DNA of 29,373 bases from a virus. Positions 12,188 to 18,721 of this stretch are shown here, in pieces. Below the pieces are notes generated by a model that was given only the letters and a program-made list of their open reading frames with translations, was not told the origin of the DNA and searched no databases. The translations under genes were made by a program, and so were the position numbers. Where the stretch lies: positions 1 to 29,373 of IMG/VR virus record IMGVR_UViG_3300011114_000490. One strand, 5' to 3'. How positions within the stretch are numbered: the stretch's first letter is position 1; each line of letters starts with the position of its first letter.

Positions 12188-12627
12188 TACTCAACGCGGA
12201 TAAGATTTTCTTTAAGAATTTCATCCCAGTCAACTCGTTTGATAGATTTGAGTTGCTCTAGTTTGACAAACTTCTCACCAGACATTGAAGATTGGAGGTC
12301 CTTAATGTCTCGTGCTGTCTTCAATCCTACACCCGGTAATGCGTCGGCAATTTGCCTTGCACTAGCAGTATTGATATTGATTCGAATATCAACTGGAAAT
12401 GTTTCCCTGTTAGTTACTTTTGCAGGCTTGACACCTTCTTCTTCAAGCTGTGCTACAAGGCGTTCTTCTGTACGAATTTTTTCGTTGGTGGCGTCAAGAT
12501 GAGGAGTTAGGTCCGATTCTTCTACGTACCAAACCTCATCTTGAGAATCCACGCACATGAGGATGCCTTCCCCATGTTGAGAAACAACTTCAAGAAGGGA
12601 GCCGGTGGGCTTGTATTGATACAGCAT
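12187..12627 (-). CDS. Virion-operon protein with ComEA-like helix-hairpin-helix domain
   Basis: Residues about 83-129 read RININTASARQIADALPGVG then LKTARDIKDLQSSMSGEKFV, ending KLEQLKSI. This is the ComEA/T2SK-type tandem helix-hairpin-helix (HHH_3, PF12836): 'INiNtAs...i..aLPGvG...A..I...r....gF..le.L..Ik', which binds DNA backbone without sequence preference. The N-terminal ~45 residues (TGSLLEVVSQHGEGILMCVD then EVWYVEESDLTP) have an SH3-like barrel pattern, followed by a charged helix (EKIRTEERLVAQLEEEGVKP). Total 146 residues. No signal peptide or membrane anchor is seen, unlike cellular ComEA. It overlaps the next gene by one base (TAATG). The position beside head genes suggests it contacts packaged DNA at the portal or neck; this is inference. 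The start lacks a clear ribosome site. Confidence 0.7.
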   Translation of the reverse strand: MLYQYKPTGSLLEVVSQHGEGILMCVDSQDEVWYVEESDLTPHLDATNEKIRTEERLVAQLEEEGVKPAKVTNRETFPVDIRININTASARQIADALPGVGLKTARDIKDLQSSMSGEKFVKLEQLKSIKRVDWDEILKENLIRVE

Positions 12628-12686
12628 TCGAGAAATGAAATGACAGATACCACTACAATACCCACCTTAACCCTTATTGACTAGTA

Positions 12687-13508
12687 TCAGGTGTCGTTGC
12701 CGCCAACCTGAGAAGCAAAGTCAATGAAGCCCTGGATGTCGTTCCAGGAAACAGCTGCAGCGGGACGGATGTAGTTCACGCGGCACACGAGGTAACCGGA
12801 TTGACCAGCATCAGAAGCAGCTTGGCTGATGAACACGCCAGCACCGTTAACGGAGGTAGCGGTTACGCCAGTGGTGTTGAACACCTTGAACGTGGTGTCG
12901 GAGGTAACCTTGTAGAACATGGAGTTCGCAAGGTCAGCCGCCACGATGCCACCAGTGGTTACAGAGGTGGGGAACGGAACGATACCAGCAGTGCCACCGC
13001 CTGACACAGCACCAGCGCCTTGAGCAAACAAGCTTGAGGCAGCGGTGAGGTAGGAGGTAGCGGCAGCCAGACCGTTGGCCTGGGTGCTAGGAATGCCGTA
13101 AGGAACGCCACCATTGTTGGGACCTAGGAGCAAAAGCTCTGTAGAGGTACCGCCAATGTCAGCAGTCACAGGATCGGCAGGGAAGCCGATTACGGTTTGA
13201 TCCTGAGCAACGGCGATAGAAGCGCCGTAAACATAAGCAGGACGCTGCGTGCTTGCGTTAACCACCAGTGAAGTGCGGTTATCACGTACACGATCATCAG
13301 GGCGACGATCAGGTGAAGGCACGGTGATGTCGAAGCTCTTGTAGCTAGCCTTATCGGCAGCCAAATTGCTAATCTTCACATAACCGATCATCTCAAAAGC
13401 TTCAATGCCGGGCCAGGCATATACACCTTCAGTGTTGAAGGAGGAGAGGCGATTGATTTGAGCGCCGGGCTGGAGAATGTTACCAGCGTTTGTCTTGTAG
13501 GTTGCCAT
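12687..13508 (-). CDS. Second abundant virion protein, capsid decoration or tail-tube candidate (273 aa)
   Basis: The gene directly follows the major capsid gene and has a perfect AGGAGGT ribosome site eight bases before ATG, the strongest in the window. Codon choice is G/C-rich (GGC, AAG, ACC, GTC), like the capsid gene and unlike the AT-rich neighbours, which suggests high expression. The protein starts MATYKTNAGNILQPGAQINR and has conserved-looking GVYAWPGIEAFEMIGYVKIS, a Gly/Ala/Thr-rich middle (SSLFAQGAGAVSGGGTAGIV) and a C-terminus CRVNYIRPAAAVSWNDIQGF then IDFASQVGG. No transmembrane segment. A decoration (cement) protein or a tail-tube-like subunit are both possible. Name withheld for lack of a motif. 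Confidence 0.6.
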   Translation of the reverse strand: MATYKTNAGNILQPGAQINRLSSFNTEGVYAWPGIEAFEMIGYVKISNLAADKASYKSFDITVPSPDRRPDDRVRDNRTSLVVNASTQRPAYVYGASIAVAQDQTVIGFPADPVTADIGGTSTELLLLGPNNGGVPYGIPSTQANGLAAATSYLTAASSLFAQGAGAVSGGGTAGIVPFPTSVTTGGIVAADLANSMFYKVTSDTTFKVFNTTGVTATSVNGAGVFISQAASDAGQSGYLVCRVNYIRPAAAVSWNDIQGFIDFASQVGGNDT

Positions 13509-13516
13509 TTTTAGTT

Positions 13517-13523
13517 ACCTCCT
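13517..13523 (-). promoter_or_regulatory. Strong ribosome binding site of the 273-aa virion gene
   Basis: AGGAGGT on the minus strand, eight bases before the ATG at 13508 and just after the capsid stop. It is an exact Shine-Dalgarno consensus, in contrast to the weak site of the capsid gene itself. Confidence 0.8.
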
Positions 13524-13527
13524 ATCC

Positions 13528-14670
13528 TCAAATAACGGTGAAAGCAGAGGTGATGAAGTCCTTGTTCAGGTTAGCAAAACCGGCGTACAGCTGCCAAATC
13601 AGGATGATGAAGCGGCTGAAGTCGTCGTTATTGTTAATCAGAACCTGAGCATTAGGACCACCGATGCCTACGCCAACAGCCTGAGGACCAAAGAAGAGGC
13701 CAGGAGGAGTTGTATGAGTAATGGCACCAGAACCGTCACCGATATCAACGGTGATGGATTTATCAGCGAAGTTGGTTGATTCGAAGAAGCGAACGCCTTC
13801 AAATACAAAACCGGTAGGCATTACAGGTTCGCCAGCCACGAACATGGCTTGGCCGTACTGACCGCCGCCATAGATGGCTTGGTTAGGAGCGCCAGCACCC
13901 ATCAGAGGGTTGCCTTGGCCCATACCTGGGTAACGAGCCACTTCACGGAAGCCTTGGTCAGCGCGGAGATCCTTCATGAACGAAGGGTCAGCAACGCAAC
14001 GGTAGTAACCATCTTGGAACACGGGAACGTTGCGCTTACGCAGCTGACGAACCACTTCCAGAAGGTCGGTCTTCACGTTGAACTTGTAGCGTTCTGAGGC
14101 GTACTCAGTGGCGCTGTAGGAGTTCAGAGTGGTGGAGGCAGACTTGGTCTTGCCATTGGGGTAGTAGTAACCGCCTTGGGTATCGCCAGAGGCGCCACGG
14201 GACTCAGACTTGGCCATTTCATCAAGGAACACACGGTCCCTCCAACGGCGGTAGTCGTCCAGCAGGGTCAGCGAACCGATGGACTGGTGGAACATGTTAA
14301 GGTTCCCGGTGTCCAGCAGCAGACGCTGAGCGGTCATCAGGGCCTCACGAGCAATCTTGAAGGTGCTCGGGAGGTTGGTGTTGTTTGGGTCAGCAGGACC
14401 GGTGTACTCGCGCAAGGAAACAAGAACCTTGTCCTTTACGATGGCACGGCTGCTAGCGGTACCGATAGTTTGATCTTGGGTACGCTCGCGGCTGGTCTTC
14501 GTCCCAGGGTTGCCCCAGAAACGATAACGGTCTAACTGTACGGTCTGACCAGGTTGTTTGGTAAAGTCATGGACCACGACGGGCTCAGCCGCCATTTCCA
14601 CAATGTAAGCTGGGTGAGGGCGGTAAAGTTCCGCACCCAACAGCTTAGGAAAATCGTTATCGATAAACAT
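13528..14670 (-). CDS. Major capsid protein, N4-gp56-like (HK97 fold)
   Basis: At 380 residues the product has the marks of N4-gp56 family major capsid proteins: a FTKQPGQTVQLDRYRFWGNP N-terminal strand region, DQTIGTASSRAIVKDKVLVS, then the central LLEVVRQLRKRNVPVFQDGY followed by YRCVADPSFMKDLRADQGFR and EVARYPGM (residues about 210-255), where 'LR.rnvP...dGyY.c...P....dlr.d..f.e.arY' is the family's best conserved block. The C-terminus SAFTVI is typical of a shell subunit buried at the end. It should assemble hundreds of copies into the icosahedral head. Codon use is G/C-rich and matches the next gene. It sits after a promoter-like element and hairpin; its own ribosome site is weak (GAG at a poor distance), so the leader may drive its expression. 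Confidence 0.85.
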   Translation of the reverse strand: MFIDNDFPKLLGAELYRPHPAYIVEMAAEPVVVHDFTKQPGQTVQLDRYRFWGNPGTKTSRERTQDQTIGTASSRAIVKDKVLVSLREYTGPADPNNTNLPSTFKIAREALMTAQRLLLDTGNLNMFHQSIGSLTLLDDYRRWRDRVFLDEMAKSESRGASGDTQGGYYYPNGKTKSASTTLNSYSATEYASERYKFNVKTDLLEVVRQLRKRNVPVFQDGYYRCVADPSFMKDLRADQGFREVARYPGMGQGNPLMGAGAPNQAIYGGGQYGQAMFVAGEPVMPTGFVFEGVRFFESTNFADKSITVDIGDGSGAITHTTPPGLFFGPQAVGVGIGGPNAQVLINNNDDFSRFIILIWQLYAGFANLNKDFITSAFTVI

Positions 14671-14704
14671 AGTGGTTACTCAGCGTAAAGAGTTAGCTGA
14701 AACC

Positions 14705-14721
14705 TGAGGTAGAACACCTCA
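14705..14721 (-). promoter_or_regulatory. Hairpin in the capsid gene leader
   Basis: TGAGGT and ACCTCA (perfect 6-bp stem) enclose a 5-base loop, AGAAC on the plus strand, 35 bases before the capsid ATG. No T-run follows on the minus strand, so a terminator is unlikely. A role in protecting or pacing the capsid message is possible. Confidence 0.5.
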
Positions 14722-14752
14722 AAGTATCTGGAACATTTGCTCCATTATAAAA

Positions 14753-14761
14753 ATTATAGCA
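14753..14761 (-). promoter_or_regulatory. Extended -10 promoter-like element for the capsid gene
   Basis: On the minus strand this reads TGCTATAAT, an exact extended -10 (TGnTATAAT) of the bacterial housekeeping sigma factor. A second TATAAT lies just downstream at 14744-14749. No good -35 box is found at 17 bases. Expected transcription start is near 14746, giving a leader of about 75 bases that includes the 14705-14721 hairpin. It fits the high-expression codon usage of the two genes below it. Confidence 0.5.
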
Positions 14762-14782
14762 AAGACTTACTTATCTTGATTA

Positions 14783-15076
14783 TTAACCCATTGGGTGAAA
14801 TTGTGGATCCACGCCAGCATAGCCATCGACCATATTTCCGTACCGGTAAGATGTTGGCGCCATGGCACCCATCATGTGATAAGGATTGGTCGTAGGAGGT
14901 TGCAGGGCAATTTGCTGAGCTTGAATTTCAGGATTGATTCCAGCACCTTGTGATTGTGCCAAGGCAATCATTTGTGCATTGGCTTGCTGCTGTGCAGCTT
15001 GGTCAACAGAGGCTTTCTTCTGGCTGCTACGAGCTTTGGCCTTTGTCTTAGCAGTCTTTGCTTTCTTGGCGTCCAT
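14783..15076 (-). CDS. Small protein with Lys/Ala-rich N-terminus (97 aa)
   Basis: The first ~25 residues (MDAKKAKTAKTKAKARSSQK) are a histone-H1-like or nucleic-acid-binding basic tail. Residues 25-60 are Gln/Ala rich (DQAAQQQANAQMIALAQSQG), and the rest carries TTNPYHMMGAMAPTSYRYGN and PQFHPMG. It overlaps the gene before it (TGATG) and precedes the capsid promoter region. It might neutralise packaged DNA inside the head or act during assembly; the sequence shows only composition, not a known family. Confidence 0.5.
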   Translation of the reverse strand: MDAKKAKTAKTKAKARSSQKKASVDQAAQQQANAQMIALAQSQGAGINPEIQAQQIALQPPTTNPYHMMGAMAPTSYRYGNMVDGYAGVDPQFHPMG

Positions 15077-15651
15077 CAGCGGCGACCTTTTTTTTGTGGT
15101 TGTGGTGGCATTGCGCCAACAGAAAGCTGTCCGGTTGGTGGCATGTAACCAGTCATCATTTGTTGTTGATATGCCGTACCTTGATCTTGATTTATTTGTG
15201 CGGCCCTTAGGTTATGACTTGCCAACACACCGTACTGAGGTAGTGGTGAACCAAATGTATTCAGATTTAAGTAACCCATTTGAAGATCTTGTGGCATTGG
15301 AGCACCTTGCACATGAGGAGATCCAATTTGAATGGCGTCACCAGCCATCCGACCTTTTTTGTTTTGTTGATTAGTAACTGCTGCTCCTACTGCTGCTGCT
15401 CCTACCCCAAGTCCAGCAATACCGGCTGCTGCAACTCCACCCCATGATGGTGGTCCTGGGGGAGGAGTTGTTACTGAAGAAAGGAATTGAGAAGCGCGAT
15501 TACCTACACTGGCTGCTGCTTGACCTACTGCCTGACCGGCTTGTCCAACAGCCTGACCTACAGGACCTTGTTGGACCGCTTGAACACCTTTCTTAACAGC
15601 TGCACCTGCGCCAGTGGCAGCAGATTGTACGCCCTGTGGCACGTTAAACAT
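15076..15651 (-). CDS. Ala/Gly/Gln-rich protein with hydrophobic segment (191 aa)
   Basis: The N-terminal 55 residues are a repetitive helix (GVQAVQQGPVGQAVGQAGQA then VGQAAASVG), rich in Ala, Val, Gln and Gly with 4- and 7-residue spacing. A hydrophobic glycine-zipper-like stretch follows at about 71-92 (GVAAAGIAGLGVGAAAVGAA), and the C-terminal half is Gln/Pro/Met rich (MPQDLQMGYLNLNTFGSPLP) with a basic end (QKKGRR). The layout, an amphipathic helix plus a membrane-like helix, resembles small internal or ejected virion proteins. Its ATG lies 27 bases after a strong terminator and has an AGGG ribosome site, so it depends on read-through or a weak local promoter. No family recognised. Confidence 0.5.
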   Translation of the reverse strand: MFNVPQGVQSAATGAGAAVKKGVQAVQQGPVGQAVGQAGQAVGQAAASVGNRASQFLSSVTTPPPGPPSWGGVAAAGIAGLGVGAAAVGAAVTNQQNKKGRMAGDAIQIGSPHVQGAPMPQDLQMGYLNLNTFGSPLPQYGVLASHNLRAAQINQDQGTAYQQQMMTGYMPPTGQLSVGAMPPQPQKKGRR

Positions 15652-15672
15652 TTCTATATCCCTATATGTAAT

Positions 15673-15698
15673 AAAAAAGGGGTAGCACTTACTACCCC
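15673..15698 (-). terminator. Rho-independent terminator after portal/scaffold block
   Basis: On the minus strand GGGGTAG, loop TAAGTG and CTACCCC form a perfect 7-bp GC-rich stem, followed at once by TTTTTT. It lies 31 bases after the scaffold stop and 21 bases before the next start, a good position to lower transcription between the packaging block and the capsid block. Confidence 0.85.
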
Positions 15699-15729
15699 AT
15701 ATTCTAAACTAAATTGATCAAACTATTGA

Positions 15730-16755
15730 TCATTCCATAACCAGGAGCTTCTGACGGAACACATCAGGATTCTGTTGTGCTGCGTTCAGATAGCGCCAGG
15801 CATTGGCAGGATCGCGCTCGGCAAGGGAACCAAAGCTATTCCAGAAATCAGCTGGAACGCCTTGTGCTTGCTGAGGTTGAGGAGGGATGGGCATCTCAGG
15901 GCGCTGATACTGAGGAGCAGGAGCAGCGGCAGGACGCGCAAACTGTTGACCAACTGACTGACCATATACAGGGGTCTCATCGGGAATCGGGTAAGGACCG
16001 TTTTCGCCAAAGAACTCACAAGTGTAATCAGCAAGTACGTCAGGATCAGTAAGAATTGTCTCATAAGCGCGATGCTCAGAGGACAGTTCTTGCAGCAAGT
16101 TAACTGCTTGTACTAATTGATTGTTGGTTACGATTAGCGCGTCTTCAATCTTGCAAGAATAATCATTAAGGATGGCAGGAGCATCTGCACCAAAATGATC
16201 AATTACATTAAGACTTTCTTGACTTACTCCGCTTGCTTGGGCCTGTTGCTGGAGGCTGGGCGCCGGTGAGGTTTGGGAATAACCGTTGAAGTACCCCTGG
16301 CTGTTGTTGATCCCAGGCGTATAGGTCTCCGTCCCCTGGTTGCTGTACTGGGGAACCGCTTGGGAACTGTAGTTGGCCGGAGCGTACTGAGTACTCGTTT
16401 GAGACTGTTGACCCTGGAACGGGAACTGAACTGGAGAGCTCAGGAGTCCTACCACCCTGTTGAACGCCTCCTTGTACGGATTCTCCGCCTGTGGGGCTTG
16501 TGGGGCCTGTGGGGCTGCCTGGTAGGCTTGGGGGTACGACGCTGTAGGGGCGTATTGGGACGGGCTGACCCCCATCTGGGCCTGCATTTGCGGGGCTGGG
16601 GCCGTTGCCTGCTGGTAAGGCGCCACCCATTGGGAAGTTGTTGAAACTACCGGAGCCTGGGCTGCCGTTTGTGCTACCGGAGCCGCGTAGCTGATCGGTT
16701 GGGTCTGAGATACTTGGGGTGCCGATTGGATCGGCATTGCGGTATCGGCCTGCAT
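15730..16755 (-). CDS. Pro/Gln/Ala-rich candidate scaffold protein (341 aa)
   Basis: The start ATG (16753-16755) has AGAGG six to eight bases upstream and lies inside the portal frame. Residues 1-90 are Gln/Pro/Ala/Tyr rich and disordered (MQADTAMPIQSAPQVSQTQP, then PQAYQAAPQAPQAPQAENPY). Residues 91-110 (KEAFNRVVGLLSSPVQFPFQ) and 172-260 (VIDHFGADAPAILNDYSCKI, VTNNQLVQAVNLLQELSSEH, then DVLADYTCEFFGENGPYPIP) look structured and helical; the end has ERDPANAWRYLNAAQQNPDV. Position between portal and major capsid, the helical middle and the low-complexity ends are typical of scaffolding proteins, which shape the head and leave or are cut before DNA enters. The role is inferred from this context. 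It overlaps the portal by 182 codons, and a strong terminator follows. Confidence 0.6.
   Translation of the reverse strand: MQADTAMPIQSAPQVSQTQPISYAAPVAQTAAQAPVVSTTSQWVAPYQQATAPAPQMQAQMGVSPSQYAPTASYPQAYQAAPQAPQAPQAENPYKEAFNRVVGLLSSPVQFPFQGQQSQTSTQYAPANYSSQAVPQYSNQGTETYTPGINNSQGYFNGYSQTSPAPSLQQQAQASGVSQESLNVIDHFGADAPAILNDYSCKIEDALIVTNNQLVQAVNLLQELSSEHRAYETILTDPDVLADYTCEFFGENGPYPIPDETPVYGQSVGQQFARPAAAPAPQYQRPEMPIPPQPQQAQGVPADFWNSFGSLAERDPANAWRYLNAAQQNPDVFRQKLLVME
16208..16755 (-). other. 548-nt same-strand double-coding region (portal tail / scaffold start)
   Basis: Both the portal frame (residues 577-758) and the scaffold frame (residues 1-182) stay open here, offset by one base. Each protein is low-complexity in this stretch: the portal tail is Gly/Pro/Ser rich, the scaffold start Gln/Pro/Ala rich. 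The segment is more G/C-rich than its surroundings. The portal must read to its first stop at 16208, and the scaffold start has a ribosome site, so both appear to be used. Confidence 0.7.
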
Positions 16756-18484
16756 AGGTTACCTCTTTTTGTAGGCTTTCGAGAGTTCGGTAAAGGAACG
16801 GTGTGAGATCGAGACGGGGGTCCGCAGCCATCGGTAAATCCGGTTGCTGTGGATGCGGTGTCCTCATTTCCTGGTTAACCAGGTCAATGAAAGTGGACAT
16901 CGCCCTCTGTACTTCACCCACCATACGGAACGGGAAACCGGAGAGCATGCCCGCGATTTCGTCGTCCGTTTTTGAAGGGAACAAATACTTCAGTGCTTCA
17001 ATGCTATCAACACCTAATTCCTGTAGGTTACGTGTAAAGATAGATTGGTTAAGTTTATCTTGAGCAGTATCTTCATAAACAGGTCCCATCCAGCGCCAGC
17101 AGACCGTTCTATCTCCGTCTGGAGCAAGGCCAAGAACGCCGGGAGGCACTTGTTTTGTTTGTATTGCATTATCAATTGCGGCTTGTAAATTTTTTTCATA
17201 TTTATCTTTTGCCTTTTCGTATTTGATTTTTAACTTCTCATCTTCTGGATCTTCTGGCGGGGCTGGATACTGTAATCCAGATTGATACGCCATAGTTTTT
17301 CGGAAGATTTGTTCTTCCTGAAAAATCATTAATTCAAAACATCTACAGATACCATATGTATAAATCTGTAAACATTTCTTTTTGGCTGTTGCACTTACAC
17401 GACCATACGCTGATTTAATCTCAGTCGCAGTTACGTTTGTAATGCTAAGGTCGTCAATGCCACCAAGGGCCAGGCGTATTTCAGAGCGTAGTTGTTCTGC
17501 ATACCTAGCCTGATCAGTACTGATTGCATTTGGTGTAATAAACCCTACGCGATCTGCTGGCTCTAAGTTAGCAATAACACGCGGAACCCTCATACCTGTA
17601 CCGGGTTTTCCTAGGTAACCAGGGGCTTGTCGGGTTACGTTGTCTTGACGGTATGTAGAACTTGATAGTGCAAAGTCAGATTGGAAGCCAGACTGACTTG
17701 CAATGCTTGGGCGTTGTGCAACATCGCCATCTTTCTGTTCAATGATGTCTTGTTTAGGCCGAGAAGACAACAGTGTTGGGTTTCCAAAGAAAGAAAGGTT
17801 TGCCCGAATGTTTTTAACCATTTCATCGTGGGCGATGATTTGATTGCCAAGCCACTCAAATTCACCGCTACCTTCTGTGCCAAAGGCATCTGGATTATTG
17901 AATACTTCGACACATGGAATAAACTCCATGGTGTTTGCAACGGTTTTTTTGTTAAGCGTGGCAAACTCCATTGGGGAGTCAAAGTTTAATTCTTGCTCGC
18001 TATGAAACTCTTCAATTTCAGTTGCAGTAATCCGTAGACGCATATACCGCTTATCGGTAGACAGGCCTACTCCAGAAAATCCTTTGTTGGATTTTACTTT
18101 ATAAGGGTAGATAATGATTACTTCGTCTAGTTCACCGTCCGGCGTATAGTATGAGCGGTACGCGTCTTTATCAAACCAATACAATCTGTACGTCTTCTTA
18201 GTAGGTCGTATATAAAACAGTCCTTTCCCGTACGAAAGAAAGCGATCCCAGATCGAATCCAACCTGGCATCAAGCTTATTGAATTTTAAAACCTGCTGGA
18301 TAAAATCAAATCGCTGCGTACCAAAATTATCCTGGTGCGGATAGAATTCCACACCTTGGCGAATTCCAAACATACGCATCTGTGAAAGATGCGCGTTCAC
18401 CAGCATGGTGTCCGCAGAGCCTTCTCCGTCTCGGCTGACGACAGACTTGAGGATAGAATCCAGTGCCGACTTGCTATCGCTCAT
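16208..18484 (-). CDS. Portal protein with long low-complexity C-terminal tail (758 aa)
   Basis: The first ~575 residues look like a phage portal: helical N-terminus (DSKSALDSILKSVVSRDGEG), a beta-rich wing with LFYIRPTKKTYRLYWFDKDA and AYRSYYTPDGELDEVIIIYP, a stem segment EWLGNQIIAHDEMVKNIRAN, and the crown-like SEIRLALGGIDDLSITNVTA followed by TEIKSAYGRVSATAKKKCLQ. The protein forms the ring through which terminase packs DNA and to which the neck attaches. Its place directly after the large terminase supports this. Residues 577-758 are an unusual Gly/Pro/Ser-rich tail (GSGSTNGSPGSGSFNNFPMG, then PSLPGSPTGPTSPTGG) with a basic end (SKRSKSRKS), entirely inside the overlap with the scaffold gene. 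Typical portals of this kind end near the core, so the tail may have arisen by loss of a stop. Confidence 0.75.
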   Translation of the reverse strand: MSDSKSALDSILKSVVSRDGEGSADTMLVNAHLSQMRMFGIRQGVEFYPHQDNFGTQRFDFIQQVLKFNKLDARLDSIWDRFLSYGKGLFYIRPTKKTYRLYWFDKDAYRSYYTPDGELDEVIIIYPYKVKSNKGFSGVGLSTDKRYMRLRITATEIEEFHSEQELNFDSPMEFATLNKKTVANTMEFIPCVEVFNNPDAFGTEGSGEFEWLGNQIIAHDEMVKNIRANLSFFGNPTLLSSRPKQDIIEQKDGDVAQRPSIASQSGFQSDFALSSSTYRQDNVTRQAPGYLGKPGTGMRVPRVIANLEPADRVGFITPNAISTDQARYAEQLRSEIRLALGGIDDLSITNVTATEIKSAYGRVSATAKKKCLQIYTYGICRCFELMIFQEEQIFRKTMAYQSGLQYPAPPEDPEDEKLKIKYEKAKDKYEKNLQAAIDNAIQTKQVPPGVLGLAPDGDRTVCWRWMGPVYEDTAQDKLNQSIFTRNLQELGVDSIEALKYLFPSKTDDEIAGMLSGFPFRMVGEVQRAMSTFIDLVNQEMRTPHPQQPDLPMAADPRLDLTPFLYRTLESLQKEVTYAGRYRNADPIGTPSISDPTDQLRGSGSTNGSPGSGSFNNFPMGGALPAGNGPSPANAGPDGGQPVPIRPYSVVPPSLPGSPTGPTSPTGGESVQGGVQQGGRTPELSSSVPVPGSTVSNEYSVRSGQLQFPSGSPVQQPGDGDLYAWDQQQPGVLQRLFPNLTGAQPPATGPSKRSKSRKS

Positions 18485-18508
18485 TTGTGGTTAGTACCTG
18501 TTTCTATA

Positions 18509-18691
18509 TTATGCCTCAACTTCGTAACCGGCGTGCAGCCTTTTGAGTGTAATCACATCGTCCTCTACCTCAACATCAAACCGTTCCCCAGGGGTAAGGG
18601 ACATGTCGTGACAGAGTTCGTCGGGAAGTGGAAGCAGGGCAGAGCCGTAAGCGTCCTGTTCAAGCTCGATGACGTAGTAGCCGGTAGACAT
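18509..18691 (-). CDS. AbrB/MazE-like swapped-hairpin small protein (60 aa)
   Basis: The 60 residues contain ALLPLPDELCHDMSLTPGER followed by FDVEVEDDVITLKRLH. This closely follows the SpoVT/AbrB/MazE pattern ('.l.lP.el...lgl..Gd.v.vev.dg.i.lkp'), a dimeric swapped-hairpin fold that binds DNA or a toxin. There is no adjacent toxin: the neighbours are portal and terminase, so an antitoxin role is not supported here. It could be a small transcription regulator of the late genes or a virion-assembly factor reusing the fold. The protein is acidic, unlike most AbrB-type DNA binders, and has no clear ribosome site. Gaps of 30 and 24 bases place it in the same message as its neighbours. Confidence 0.65.
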   Translation of the reverse strand: MSTGYYVIELEQDAYGSALLPLPDELCHDMSLTPGERFDVEVEDDVITLKRLHAGYEVEA

Positions 18692-18721
18692 TGCTGAGTG
18701 GTTTTATAAGTTTAAGTTGCG

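Noticed and set aside
16273-16644. 123-codon plus-strand frame opposite the portal/scaffold overlap
   Set aside because: Arg/Leu/Gly-rich reading produced by G/C-rich complementary sequence; two frames on the minus strand already explain the region.
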